DNA from: Nitrospirae bacterium MYbin3
GTDB lineage: Bacteria; Nitrospirota; Thermodesulfovibrionia; Thermodesulfovibrionales; Dissulfurispiraceae
Length of the DNA: 64,000 nucleotides
NCBI GenBank assembly: GCA_002753335.1
Contig: PEAD01000015.1
Location: 1 to 64,000 of the forward strand
Direction of reading: 5' to 3'
A program made the translations under genes and the position numbers. The notes under the pieces were generated by a model. It was not told the DNA's origin and did no database searches. It saw only the letters and a program-made list of their open reading frames with translations. Position 1 is the stretch's first letter; every line of letters starts with the position of its first letter. Below are positions 27,072 to 36,203 of the stretch, one piece after another.

Positions 27072-27750
27072 AAAACACCCCGTTCAAAAGCTTCACCACC
27101 GGATATTTGTCCCAGAATTCGATGACATTCACCGCAGCAAAGTCCTGCTCCACCCTGAAGACATTTTCGAGAGGTACGCCCATTATGTTGCATAGAATCA
27201 CGCGGTTCACTCCACCGTGAGCAACAAGCGCGATCGATTCTCCCTGATGCTTTTCTAATATCCCGTTCAAAGCAGGCATAACCCTAGCGTTCAAATCAAC
27301 AGTACTCTCGCCGCATACAGGACTGAATGTTACGGGGTCTGATGCCCATGCTTCGAATTCAGACGGGTATTGTTCTTTTATTTCCGGAAAAGACATTCCC
27401 TCCCACACCCCGAAACTTCTCTCTCTGAAAGCCGGATTAGCGACAGGCGAGATAGCATAAGGTTCGGCCACTATTTCTGCGCTCTTGACCGCCCTGCTGA
27501 GATCGGAGCAAAAAACAGAGCTTAGTGCGAGCTCTTCGCTGCTTTTTAAATGCGGCTTGTGAATATCGTTGAGGTAACTTTTCTTTTTTGCCGCTTCTGA
27601 AAGCTTAATATGCCGGAAAACAAAATCGGATGTCTTCTGAATCTGGATTATGCCGTTGTCAGACAAAGGCACGTCAATGCTGCCTTTGTAGCGCTTTACA
27701 TCCGCGCCTTCGGTCTCACCGTGCCTTATCAAATACAGAGTCGTAACCAT
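27064..27750 (-). CDS. cobC: alpha-ribazole phosphatase-like histidine phosphatase CobC
   Basis: A 228-residue phosphoglycerate-mutase-like enzyme. The catalytic motif LIRHGETEG, the SDLSRAVKSAEIVA Arg, the Glu in FGVWEGMSF and the second His in LVAHGGVNR are all visible. In this operon it most likely removes phosphate from alpha-ribazole or cobalamin-5'-phosphate. An insertion around residues 50-70 (KKSYLNDIHKPHLKSSE) is longer than usual. It overlaps cobS (22 bases) and cbiP (8 bases). Confidence 0.88.
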   Translation of the reverse strand: MVTTLYLIRHGETEGADVKRYKGSIDVPLSDNGIIQIQKTSDFVFRHIKLSEAAKKKSYLNDIHKPHLKSSEELALSSVFCSDLSRAVKSAEIVAEPYAISPVANPAFRERSFGVWEGMSFPEIKEQYPSEFEAWASDPVTFSPVCGESTVDLNARVMPALNGILEKHQGESIALVAHGGVNRVILCNIMGVPLENVFRVEQDFAAVNVIEFWDKYPVVKLLNGVFYG

Positions 27751-28541
27751 GCATACCCCAACATAAGAAAAATCAGCTCGAATATTTCACTTATAGCGCC
27801 GCAGTGATCGCCAGTGAGTCCTCCGAAGCTGTTGTCGAAAAACTTTACTGTGCAAAGAATGAGAATATAAAAAGAAGGCATTGTCGAGACAAGAAACAAT
27901 GCGAAATTTTTTGCACCCAATTGCGCAAAACCAAAATGCCCTGTGACCGCCGCTACCGCAAGAAGCGTTGCGGTAGAAATCAATACTGTTTCAAGGTTCA
28001 TATTTTCGATAAATATGCGGCCAAGCCCGTCTTTGCGCGCTGATTTAGCATGATACATTGCCGGAACAGTAACCCATTTTGAAAAAACAGGCATAAGGAA
28101 AAGCAGCGTTGCCGGAATGTAGAAAGGGTTAAAATTCATAATACGGCTAATCAGCAAAAATTTAAGCAGCAGAACTATCGCCATCGCCATTGCTCCGGTG
28201 GCCCCTACTGCACTGTCTTTCATTACACTAAGCCGCTTCTCAATATCTTTGCTTCGGTCTCCAGAAGACTTGACCGCAAGCGCGTCGAAGGTGTCCATAA
28301 GCCCGTCCATATCAAATCCGCCATTTGTTATAAGCAGAGCAAGCAGCACAAATCCGGATGTTATTTCGACACCAAAAAAATCCTTGCACACAAAAGCCAC
28401 TAATGCGATACAGAATCCCTGAACAGCTCCGGCCACAGGAAAAAACTTGGCAGATGCAGCGATGTCTCTTTCGGAAAGGTCGCCTTTCACACTTATAGGG
28501 ATTATGGTCAAAAACTGTATCGCAAGAAATAAACTTTTCAA
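27729..28541 (-). CDS. cobS: adenosylcobinamide-GDP ribazoletransferase CobS
   Basis: A 270-residue membrane enzyme joining alpha-ribazole (phosphate) to adenosylcobinamide-GDP to complete the cobamide. The motifs [11 protein letters not shown], then [23 protein letters not shown] with the acidic metal site, and the C-terminal [14 protein letters not shown] are typical. About six to seven membrane helices. Starts within the cobT stop (4-base overlap). Confidence 0.95.
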   Translation of the reverse strand: MKSLFLAIQFLTIIPISVKGDLSERDIAASAKFFPVAGAVQGFCIALVAFVCKDFFGVEITSGFVLLALLITNGGFDMDGLMDTFDALAVKSSGDRSKDIEKRLSVMKDSAVGATGAMAMAIVLLLKFLLISRIMNFNPFYIPATLLFLMPVFSKWVTVPAMYHAKSARKDGLGRIFIENMNLETVLISTATLLAVAAVTGHFGFAQLGAKNFALFLVSTMPSFYILILCTVKFFDNSFGGLTGDHCGAISEIFELIFLMLGYAWLRLCI

Positions 28542-29599
28542 TTTATAATCTCGTCCGACACTCCGGCTTCTCCGAAGGTTGCCATCTCTTTGTAAATCTT
28601 CAGTCCCGCTTCTATCAGGGTCATTGCAAGAGCCGCGCCTGTTCCCTCTCCGAGCCTCAGATTCAAATCAAGCATAGGACTCAAACCCATCTTTTCGAGC
28701 ATTGCCTTATGGCCTATCTCAACCGAATTATGGGCAGCAAAAATATAGTCCACAACCTTAGGTTCGATGCAGTAGGCTATCAGCGCCCCGGCTGTTGATA
28801 TGAAACCGTCAACCACAACCGGTATCCTGTTGGCAGCAGCACCCAGAACAAGCCCTGCAATACCGCCTATCTCTGCTCCGCCAACCTTTGCCAAAACATC
28901 AAGCGCGTCTTTTGGATCAGGGCCGTTAAGCTTTATCGCGCTTTCTATTGTTTTAATTTTGCCTTGCAGTGCATCGTCAGAAATCCCTGTACCCTTGCCC
29001 GTAACCTCCGCAACGGTCCTGCCGGTAAGAACAGATGCAATGGCGCTTGAAGGCGTAGTATTGCCTATACCCATATCTCCGGTACCGAAAAGCTTATATC
29101 CTTTTACCGCAAATTCTTCGGCAAGGCTTATCCCGACCTCTATGCATTTGACCGCTTCTTCCCTCGTCATTGCAGCGCCCTTGGCAAAATTCTTTGTGCC
29201 CCGCATAACCTTTTCTGCCCTCAGTCCTTCCAACTTTTCGAAATCATAATCAACGCCTATATCAACAACTACAACTTCTGCTCCGGCATGCCGTGCCAGC
29301 ACATTTATGCCCGCTCCGCCGCGCAGAAAATTAAATACCATCTGCGGAGTGACTTCTTTAGGATATGCAGACACCCCCTCAGCTGTTATGCCGTGGTCCG
29401 CCGCAAAGGTAAACACAACCTTCTTGTCTATCGATGGCATTTTATCCTGCGATATTGCCACAAGTCTTCTCGCGAATTCCTCAAGCCTGCCTAAGCTGCC
29501 GGGCGGTTTAGTAAGATTATCTAGACGCTTTTGCGCAATCTCAAACCATTCTTTATTTACAGAACAAATCTCTTTTAAAGTCTTTTCAAAAAGCCTCAT
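28538..29599 (-). CDS. cobT: nicotinate-nucleotide--(dimethyl)benzimidazole phosphoribosyltransferase CobT
   Basis: A 353-residue enzyme activating the lower-ligand base to its alpha-ribotide. It has [40 protein letters not shown], and the catalytic Glu in [14 protein letters not shown]. Its place next to cobU, cobS and the ThiC-like gene suggests the base supplied may be 5-hydroxybenzimidazole. CobT enzymes are often promiscuous, so sequence alone does not fix the base. Confidence 0.96.
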   Translation of the reverse strand: MRLFEKTLKEICSVNKEWFEIAQKRLDNLTKPPGSLGRLEEFARRLVAISQDKMPSIDKKVVFTFAADHGITAEGVSAYPKEVTPQMVFNFLRGGAGINVLARHAGAEVVVVDIGVDYDFEKLEGLRAEKVMRGTKNFAKGAAMTREEAVKCIEVGISLAEEFAVKGYKLFGTGDMGIGNTTPSSAIASVLTGRTVAEVTGKGTGISDDALQGKIKTIESAIKLNGPDPKDALDVLAKVGGAEIGGIAGLVLGAAANRIPVVVDGFISTAGALIAYCIEPKVVDYIFAAHNSVEIGHKAMLEKMGLSPMLDLNLRLGEGTGAALAMTLIEAGLKIYKEMATFGEAGVSDEIIN

Positions 29600-29611
29600 A
29601 TCCCCTCCTGA

Positions 29612-30121
29612 TTACTTTATTTTCATCGGTATTGCAGCCGCCACAAAGTAAACCTCATCAGCAACAGCCGCAATGCTCTGGTTAAGCGTTCCTGCTAAAT
29701 CCCTGAACCTGCGGGCCAGAGGATTGTCCGGCACAATGCCGAGGCCCACTTCGTTCGAAACAAAGAATAAAGACGATTTATTACCCTTGATTGACGAAAC
29801 AAGGGACTCTATTTCATCTTCGATGTTTTTTTCGGCAAGCATCATATTTGAGAGCCAAAGTGTTAAACAATCGAGAAGGATAACTTCGTATCTGCCCTGA
29901 ATATTTTTTAACAGGGCTGCAATCTCCAAAGGCTCTTCAAAGCATTCCCAATCCGAAGATCTCTCTTTTTTGTGCTTCTCAATTCTCTCCTTCATCTCAG
30001 CATCAAAGGCCTGTGCAGTGGCTATATACGCCTTTTTACCCTGCTTATCGGACGCTTTTTTTAGCGCAAAAGAACTCTTGCCGCTTCTTGCTCCGCCTAT
30101 TATAAAAGTAATCCCGGACAT
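29612..30121 (-). CDS. cobU: adenosylcobinamide kinase/guanylyltransferase CobU
   Basis: A 169-residue P-loop protein that phosphorylates adenosylcobinamide and then transfers GMP to it. Walker A GGARSGKSSFAL, then the YIATAQAFDAEMKERIEKHKKE stretch containing the guanylylation His, VILLDCLTLWLSNM, and FVSNEVGLGIVPDN are typical. It starts 6 bases after the ThiC-like gene stop. Confidence 0.95.
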   Translation of the reverse strand: MSGITFIIGGARSGKSSFALKKASDKQGKKAYIATAQAFDAEMKERIEKHKKERSSDWECFEEPLEIAALLKNIQGRYEVILLDCLTLWLSNMMLAEKNIEDEIESLVSSIKGNKSSLFFVSNEVGLGIVPDNPLARRFRDLAGTLNQSIAAVADEVYFVAAAIPMKIK

Positions 30122-30127
30122 GACCGC

Positions 30128-31429
30128 TTAATGCTTGTCTGAGCCGACCATATCGGCCTTAAACATGTCTTTAAGTATATCATTCGCGCAAAACTTGCCG
30201 CACATAGTGCAGGAGTTGTCGCTGCCGTTTCCCCTCTTTGCTTTTATCTCCCTTGCCCTTTCGGCATCTAAGCATAGAGAAAACTGGTTTTGCCACTGCA
30301 TATCGCGCCTCGCCTTGGCCATAGCCTTGTCAGCGCCCATATTCTTGTGCTTTATCATGTCGCCTACATGCGCCGCTATCCTCGATGCAATCACTCCCTC
30401 TCTCACATCTTCAGGAAAAGGTAGTCCAAGATGTTCGGAAGGAGTTACATAGCAGATAAAATCCGCACCGTATGCGGATGAGAGAGATGCGCCTATAGCC
30501 GCCGTAATGTGGTCATATCCCGGAGCTATGTCGGTCGTTATAGGTCCGAGCATATAAAACGGCGACTCGCCGCTCATCTTTTTTTCCATGATGATGTTCG
30601 CCTCTATCTCGTTTATCGGTACATGGCCGGGGCCTTCCACCATAGTCTGGCACCCCGCTTCCCTGCCGAGCTCCGCCAGTTCGCAGTTGATAAGCAGCTC
30701 CTGAATCTGCACCCTGTCTGTGGCATCGTGTATCGCTCCTGCGCGAAAGCCATTGCCGAGACTCAAAACAGTATCATGCTTTCTAAGTATCTCGACCACC
30801 CTGTCAAAATGTTCGTAGAGAGGATTCTCTTTATTGTTGTGCTCCATCCATGCGACCAGGTAAGAGCCACCCTTTGAAACAAGGCCGCCATAGCGATAGT
30901 GCTGCTTTCTGAGCATCTCTACCGTCTTTCTGTTGATGCCGCAGTGAATCGCCATGAACGCCACGCCCTCTTCACACTGCTTTTCAGTAATCTCAAACAG
31001 CAGCTCCGCAGGCATGTTCACAGCCGCACCGTACTTCTCGATAGCAAGGGAGAAGGCTTCATAGAGCGGCACTGTTCCCACAGGAAGGCTTATAGAGTCC
31101 ATTACAGACTTTCTTATGCCTTCTATATCTCCGCCAACACTTAGATCCATAAGCGTATCCGCGCCATACTTCTCTGCAACCTTGGCCTTTTCAACCTCCA
31201 TGGCTATATCTGCAATATCGGTTGAAGAGCCGATGGATGCGTTGATCTTTGTGCGCAACCCCTTGCCGATGCCAACTTCTCGCTGGGTCCTGTTGCCATT
31301 GGCCGGAATAACAATCCTGCCCTTCGCAACCCTTCTCCTCACAACCTCAGGCTCTATGCCCTCTTCGCGGGCAACCATCATTACCTCTTTTGTAAACTCT
31401 CCTTTTGCGGCCTTTTCAAGCTGTGTCAT
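30128..31429 (-). CDS. bzaF: ThiC-family radical SAM enzyme, probably 5-hydroxybenzimidazole synthase (BzaF)
   Basis: A 433-residue ThiC-family protein. ThiC and its relatives BzaA/B/F rearrange 5-aminoimidazole ribotide using SAM and a [4Fe-4S] cluster bound by C-terminal cysteines; here the motif is CTMCGKFCAND. Conserved blocks include PANGNRTQREVGIGKG, YGADTLMDLS, AIHCGIN, EGPGHVPINEIEANI and YVTPSEHLGLP. ThiC and BzaF cannot be told apart safely by eye. This gene heads a cobamide operon next to cobU/cobT and lies behind a cobalamin riboswitch, not a TPP riboswitch. That favours benzimidazole lower-ligand synthesis. AGGAGG lies 5 bases before the ATG. Confidence 0.8.
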   Translation of the reverse strand: MTQLEKAAKGEFTKEVMMVAREEGIEPEVVRRRVAKGRIVIPANGNRTQREVGIGKGLRTKINASIGSSTDIADIAMEVEKAKVAEKYGADTLMDLSVGGDIEGIRKSVMDSISLPVGTVPLYEAFSLAIEKYGAAVNMPAELLFEITEKQCEEGVAFMAIHCGINRKTVEMLRKQHYRYGGLVSKGGSYLVAWMEHNNKENPLYEHFDRVVEILRKHDTVLSLGNGFRAGAIHDATDRVQIQELLINCELAELGREAGCQTMVEGPGHVPINEIEANIIMEKKMSGESPFYMLGPITTDIAPGYDHITAAIGASLSSAYGADFICYVTPSEHLGLPFPEDVREGVIASRIAAHVGDMIKHKNMGADKAMAKARRDMQWQNQFSLCLDAERAREIKAKRGNGSDNSCTMCGKFCANDILKDMFKADMVGSDKH

Positions 31430-31453
31430 TCAATTCCTCCTAAAAAACAAAAA

Positions 31454-31480
31454 ATCCCCAAGGCAAAATGCCTTGAGGAT
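31454..31480 (-). terminator. intrinsic terminator (attenuator) downstream of the cobalamin riboswitch
   Basis: On the - strand a 12-bp stem (ATCCTCAAGGCA with TGCCTTGGGGAT, one G-U pair) with a 3-base loop is followed by a run of T residues. It sits between the aptamer and the AGGAGG of the ThiC-like gene, so it can stop transcription when the riboswitch is ligand-bound. A GGATG...CATCC-like alternative pairing upstream (around 31480-31510) could act as antiterminator. Confidence 0.8.
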
Positions 31481-31569
31481 TGCACCCTGATTTACTTCAT
31501 CCTCTACTCTTCCGTCCGCGGGAAGGTTGAAAAGCAAGCTATGCGGTTAAGTTTTCCTTCTAAACCGAC

Positions 31570-31737
31570 AGCTACCAAGGCAGGTCTTCTGGCTTCCGGA
31601 TCATCCTACTCACCGGCCTTCCCGGAATTTCTTCCAGTGGCTTAGTCGGTTTTTGTCCCCGGTTACAGCGGCGGGACCGCTCCCGATTTAACAATTAGTC
31701 TCACGGGATTCCCTGTTACGCCTTTCGGCGCCTTGAT
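31570..31737 (-). promoter_or_regulatory. cobalamin riboswitch
   Basis: On the - strand the core elements appear in order: the CAGGGAATCCCGTGAGA region, the CGCCGCTGTAACCGG arm, the B12-box AAGCCACTGG, CGGGAAGGCCGG, and the terminal GGAAGCCAGAAGACCTGCC. These match the cobalamin riboswitch consensus. It is placed right after a strong sigma70 promoter and before an attenuator. Adenosylcobalamin or a related cobamide should shut down the whole 16-gene operon. Confidence 0.95.
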
Positions 31738-31743
31738 TTGTTA

Positions 31744-31772
31744 TTTATACCGATACTTGAGAGAAAAGTCAA
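31744..31772 (-). promoter_or_regulatory. sigma70 promoter of the riboswitch-controlled cobamide operon
   Basis: On the - strand TTGACT (31767-31772) is separated by exactly 17 bp from TATAAA (31744-31749). The predicted start near 31737 coincides with the 5' edge of the riboswitch aptamer, which supports both calls. Confidence 0.8.
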
Positions 31773-31802
31773 GACAAGTTAAGCAGAGACAAGTTAAGCA
31801 GA
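31773..31802 (-). repeat. perfect 15-bp tandem duplication abutting the -35 box
   Basis: GACAAGTTAAGCAGA occurs twice back to back (31773-31787 and 31788-31802, + strand), directly upstream of the -35 hexamer of the cobamide operon. It could be a protein-binding site or simply a recent duplication. Confidence 0.9.
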
Positions 31803-31838
31803 AGTGGGAAGAAATTTATCCTCATGGTTGTACTGTTT

Positions 31839-33197
31839 CTATAACCCGTACTGTTTTATCTTGTAATGAAGAACTCTTACAGAAATTCCTAAAATCTTGG
31901 CCGCTTCTGTTTTATTGTTATTGGTTTCCGAAAGAGCTTTCTCTATATATTTCTTTTCAAGTCCTGTAATGGCATCATTAAAAGTAAGCGCCTCGTCAAT
32001 CTCAGGCCGAGCAGTTTTTTTGCTCCCCCCCGAATTTGCCGATATTCCATCCATGTCTATCATATCGCCTGTCGCTATTGCAACAGCCCGGTGTATTGCC
32101 CACTTAAGCTCCCTTATATTCCCCGGCCAACTATGTTTCATAAAATAATCCATGGTTTTAGGGGTCACTCCCAAAACATTTTTACTGTAAGAGTCATTCG
32201 CCTCCTTTACAAATACGGAAACAAGAAGGGGAATGTCTTCCCTCCGCTCCCTTAGCGGAGGCAGCTCGAACATTATGCCGTTTATCCTGAAAAAGAGGTC
32301 CTGCCTGAAATTTCTAACAGGGTCGGCAAGGTTGCTGTTAGTAGCAGAGATTAGCCTGAACACAGTCCTGCGCTCTATCGTTTCTCCTACTTTGTAATAG
32401 CCTCCTTCTTCCAACACCCTTAGAAACTTGGCCTGAACAGATTCCGGAAGCTCGCCGATCTCATCAAGAAAAAGAGTGCCGCCTTCGGCCCGCTCAATCA
32501 AGCCTTCTTTATTCGCCACAGCCCCCGAAAACGCGCCCCTAGTATGGCCAAAAAACTCGCTCTCAAAAATATCCTTGGGAAGCGCGGAGCAGTTGATAGC
32601 CACTATCTCCCCGGAAAGCCCTGAGAGAGAATGTATCCATTCCGCCAGCTTTTCCTTGCCGGTGCCGGTCTCTCCCTTAATCAGCACCGGGATATTCAGT
32701 GAGGCCACCATCTTCGCATTGTCCACGATTTCTTTCATCCTGCCTGTGCCGGATGTTTTGAACGTAGGTTTTATCAGGCTAAGTTCTCTGTCGAGAGAAG
32801 TCACTCTTTCTTGCAGAAACCTGTTCTCAAGATGAACATTAAGCTCTCTTTTAAGTTTTTCTATGTCGAGAGGTTTTGTGAGATAATCGGCAGCGCCCTC
32901 CTTTATTGCAGCAACAGCATTGTCAACCGCACCATATGCCGTCATCATTATCACTATCGGCAACTGCTTTAGCGCCTTAAGTTCGCGCAGCAGATCAATG
33001 CCGTTTCCGTCAGAAAGGCGAATGTCTAGAAGAATGGCATCGGGCATAGACTTCTTAAACATCTCACGCGCACGCTTCAATGAATGAGCGGCAGAAACAA
33101 CAAAACTGTCTTCAAGCGCCATCTGAAGAGATTCGCTGAAATTAGGCTCATCATCAACAATAACTACTTGCGGTCTGCCGTCTTTATTTAGACTCAT
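31839..33197 (-). CDS. NtrC-family sigma54-dependent response regulator
   Basis: A 452-residue protein. A receiver domain (about 8-125; phospho-acceptor Asp in ILLDIRL, Lys in YLTKPLD) precedes an AAA+ sigma54-interaction domain (about 145-370) and a Fis-type HTH at the C-terminus (KTEAAKILGISVRVLHYKI). The AAA+ domain has Walker A KGETGTGKEKLAEW, a sigma54-contact loop reading GAFSGA instead of the usual GAFTGA, and Walker B GTLFLDEIGELP. It overlaps the kinase gene by 4 bases and is its likely partner. Target promoters are not evident in the window. Confidence 0.93.
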   Translation of the reverse strand: MSLNKDGRPQVVIVDDEPNFSESLQMALEDSFVVSAAHSLKRAREMFKKSMPDAILLDIRLSDGNGIDLLRELKALKQLPIVIMMTAYGAVDNAVAAIKEGAADYLTKPLDIEKLKRELNVHLENRFLQERVTSLDRELSLIKPTFKTSGTGRMKEIVDNAKMVASLNIPVLIKGETGTGKEKLAEWIHSLSGLSGEIVAINCSALPKDIFESEFFGHTRGAFSGAVANKEGLIERAEGGTLFLDEIGELPESVQAKFLRVLEEGGYYKVGETIERRTVFRLISATNSNLADPVRNFRQDLFFRINGIMFELPPLRERREDIPLLVSVFVKEANDSYSKNVLGVTPKTMDYFMKHSWPGNIRELKWAIHRAVAIATGDMIDMDGISANSGGSKKTARPEIDEALTFNDAITGLEKKYIEKALSETNNNKTEAAKILGISVRVLHYKIKQYGL

Positions 33198-34369
33198 GCC
33201 TGTCTTATCCTCTCTTTTGGCATTGTAATCCTAACCCCTGCCCCTTGGGTAGGGCTGTATAAGGATATCTTACCGCCATGAGCAACCGCAATTTTCTGAG
33301 ATAGAAAAAGCCCGAGACCGGCGCCGCGTGAGCGGCTTGTCACAAAAGGGTTTATAAGTTCATCAGGATCTGTACCAGAAGGGAAGCCCGCACCATTGTC
33401 TTCATAAAATATTTCGGCATGTCGAGCATCCTCAGTCTCGAAATTTACCACTATTGATATCTGATCCGAATCTGCCTGAACACTGTTTCTGATAAGATTT
33501 TCAAAAAGCAGCCTCAAATAAAATATATCCCCTGATATCTCAAGCTCCGGGCATTTATCAAACTTTATTCCGGCCTTTTGCGACAATTCGCTAATGAAAG
33601 GTTTTAGAGACAGCCATTCTTCATTGTTAAGAGATATTTCTTTGCCGTAAGCCAGCAGATTATCGATCAACTGCTGAGTGCGGTTAATCTCCTCTCTTGC
33701 GAGCACCACAAACCGGCCGGTAAATTTCTCATCCGTTATGCGGGAAGGCAATGCCTGTACAAGATTCGATATTGTGGCCACAGGCGTCTTCAGTTCATGC
33801 GCTAAAGTGGCTGTCATTCGTCCAAGCAGCGCAAGCGCCTCATGCTCTTCATACGCCTTTTTCAACTCAGCATGTCTGGTTTCGAGCTGCTCCTGCACCA
33901 CAAGGGACTGCCTCTTTTTCTCGGCATAAATTACCAGCCCGGCAAAAACAAGTATCGTTACAATAATTCCGGCAAACACCTCAGGAACATCCAGATCGAA
34001 CACTTCTTCCTTGATATAATCCTTTCTGATATAAATATCTATCTGCTTGTTGCCGGCAGTAAAAGAGAATAAATGAGCGGCCTGATCATCAGGCGGCGGA
34101 GTTTCGGTGGATGGATCTATGGCTAACACCTTGCTGTCCATAGCTGTATTGCAGAACAACTTGAGAAAAAGCAAGGTTTGTTCATTTGCAGCATTTGGTG
34201 CGGCATCATTAAAAGATTTTACAGCATCATTTATTTCTTCTTTTACCGTTTTTTTCAGCTTAATTTCGTCCGATATGCTTGCAACATAATATACGAGTAT
34301 GGACAACACGCCGCCTATGGCCATAGAAATCAAGAGATACGCGATAAACTTTGCTATACGGCTTAACAC
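33194..34369 (-). CDS. membrane sensor histidine kinase
   Basis: A 391-residue kinase. Two membrane segments (about 8-30 and 135-155) enclose an extracytoplasmic sensor domain of about 100 residues. A coiled linker leads to the dimerisation domain with phosphorylatable His in TLAHELKTPVA. The ATPase domain shows N-box ENLIRNSVQAD, G1 DNGAGFP, and G2 RGAGLGLFLS. The sensor domain has no motif I recognise. It lies 3 bases after kup and overlaps the response regulator gene, so all three are probably cotranscribed. Confidence 0.92.
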   Translation of the reverse strand: MLSRIAKFIAYLLISMAIGGVLSILVYYVASISDEIKLKKTVKEEINDAVKSFNDAAPNAANEQTLLFLKLFCNTAMDSKVLAIDPSTETPPPDDQAAHLFSFTAGNKQIDIYIRKDYIKEEVFDLDVPEVFAGIIVTILVFAGLVIYAEKKRQSLVVQEQLETRHAELKKAYEEHEALALLGRMTATLAHELKTPVATISNLVQALPSRITDEKFTGRFVVLAREEINRTQQLIDNLLAYGKEISLNNEEWLSLKPFISELSQKAGIKFDKCPELEISGDIFYLRLLFENLIRNSVQADSDQISIVVNFETEDARHAEIFYEDNGAGFPSGTDPDELINPFVTSRSRGAGLGLFLSQKIAVAHGGKISLYSPTQGAGVRITMPKERIRQA

Positions 34370-34372
34370 AAA

Positions 34373-36187
34373 TTACATCTCAACGCGTGTTACAACACCA
34401 TGCATTTTATATGAGGGCAGCCTGTAGAACTGAACGTACGAGGGTGTGAGCCGCTTGAATATCGAAAATATTTTCCAGATTATGTTAGTTGTCGAGATAT
34501 CTTCAAGCCCGTAAAATATAGTCTTTTCATCTATGCGGGCCTCTTTCAATATCTCTTCCACGTCAACAACTTCCATATACCCCAACTGTATCTCGAAAGT
34601 CTTGAGGCCTTCTGCTATTTCTTCCTTGAAAAAACCTGTGACGCCGTACGGGTCATCGCGTCTTATTATCGAAACAATAATATTCTCCTCATAAATGATG
34701 TTGTTAGAAAACATAATGCTTGGTATATAAGGCGGCACCCTGTTTATATCTCTGGCAAAGAAAAGAGCGGTCCCTCGTATTTTATTCATGAAGCGATAGG
34801 TGTGGTTGTAGTTCGACAGGAATTCGGGTAGAGGCATAGGCTGCATCGAACTATAAAGCTTCTTTTGCCCTTTGGTATAAATCAAGATAACCGCAAAAGG
34901 GATCGCTGCTATGATAAGAGACCAATAGCCTCCGTGAGGTATTTTGTAAGTGTTTGAAAGCAGATATGCAATATCCACAAAAGTAACAAGCAGCGAAATC
35001 GCGGCTTTGATTTTCATTCCCTTAAGGGTAAAAATCCATGTCATAAGTATGCCGGTAAGGGTCATAGTACCTGTAACGGCAAGGCCGTATGCAGCCGCAA
35101 GCTTGCTCGATTCCCTGAACTCAAACATGATAAAAAGCACCGCGGCAAGAAGAAACCAGTTGACTGCGCCAATATAAATTTGGGACCGCAGTTCGGTAGA
35201 GGTATAATCAACCTTGAAAAGCGGCATCACATGTGTTGTAATGCCCTGATAGACTATCGAAAACATACCGCTTATCATGGCCTGAGAAGCAATAACAGTC
35301 GCCGTTATGCTCAAGACCAGAAAAGGGATATACAGCATTTGTGTCTGATTGAAAATCATCTCAAAAAGAACATTTTTCGCACCGGGGTGCTGCATAAGAA
35401 AAGATCCCTGACCGAGATAATTCAGTATCAGCGCCACAAAAACAAAATACCATGCCTTTATAATCGGCTGCCGACCTAGATGCCCCATGTCAGCATACAG
35501 CGCCTCACCGCCTGTCGCGCAGAGAATAACCTCAGACAAAACAAAAAATCCGGCCAAACCGTTTGTTATCAGAAAATTTATAGCATAGTAAGGATTCACA
35601 GCCATAAAAACTTTGGGCGTCTGCATTATCGAAACAACACCCGAAACAGCAAGTGTCATAAACCACAAGATCATCAGAGGGCCAAAGGCTCCGGCTACTT
35701 TTTCGGTCCCTTTCCGCTGAAAATAAAACAGGATAATGGCGATGATTCCGGCAACAAGAATCAGTGTTGTCTGATTGGTTTTTTCTAAACCCGGAATAAG
35801 CAGTATTCCTTCGACCGCACTTAGTATACTTATGGCCGGGGTTATAACGCCGTCACCGACCAGCAGCGATATGCCGATAAAAGACAGCATACCCACAAAA
35901 GCGGCCTGTCTGCCTGACTTCAGTAGCGGGACCAAAAGCTCTTTGAGCACGATGGTGCCGCCTTCGCCTTTTTTGCCGAGGCTCATAGCCAGCCATGCAT
36001 ATTCGACAGTTACAAGAATTATCAGCGTCCAGAAAATAAGCGACAGAACGCCCATAACATGATCTTCGGTGGGCTTGAGCAACAGAAAGATAACTGTCAG
36101 GGTATAGATAGGGCTTGTGCCGATATCTCCGAACACAAGTCCGAGTGATTTGATAATTCCTTTAGCCTGTGACTCTTTTTCGATCAT
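34373..36187 (-). CDS. kup: low-affinity potassium transporter Kup
   Basis: A 604-residue KUP/HAK/KT-family K+:H+ symporter. About 12 membrane segments (residues 10-425) start with the hallmark GLVFGDIGTSPIYTL. A cytoplasmic C-terminal domain (about 440-604) ends in LPSYKMHGVVTRVEM. Other family blocks present are GVGDGVITPAISILSAVEG-like and YADMGHLGRQPI. It is followed directly by a histidine kinase/regulator pair and preceded 16 bases upstream by a MetE-like gene. Confidence 0.95.
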   Translation of the reverse strand: MIEKESQAKGIIKSLGLVFGDIGTSPIYTLTVIFLLLKPTEDHVMGVLSLIFWTLIILVTVEYAWLAMSLGKKGEGGTIVLKELLVPLLKSGRQAAFVGMLSFIGISLLVGDGVITPAISILSAVEGILLIPGLEKTNQTTLILVAGIIAIILFYFQRKGTEKVAGAFGPLMILWFMTLAVSGVVSIMQTPKVFMAVNPYYAINFLITNGLAGFFVLSEVILCATGGEALYADMGHLGRQPIIKAWYFVFVALILNYLGQGSFLMQHPGAKNVLFEMIFNQTQMLYIPFLVLSITATVIASQAMISGMFSIVYQGITTHVMPLFKVDYTSTELRSQIYIGAVNWFLLAAVLFIMFEFRESSKLAAAYGLAVTGTMTLTGILMTWIFTLKGMKIKAAISLLVTFVDIAYLLSNTYKIPHGGYWSLIIAAIPFAVILIYTKGQKKLYSSMQPMPLPEFLSNYNHTYRFMNKIRGTALFFARDINRVPPYIPSIMFSNNIIYEENIIVSIIRRDDPYGVTGFFKEEIAEGLKTFEIQLGYMEVVDVEEILKEARIDEKTIFYGLEDISTTNIIWKIFSIFKRLTPSYVQFYRLPSYKMHGVVTRVEM

Positions 36188-36203
36188 ATGGGTGAATGCT
36201 GCT

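Noticed and set aside
30128-31429. TPP-riboswitch-regulated thiC
   Set aside because: The upstream RNA has cobalamin riboswitch boxes and no TPP aptamer signature.
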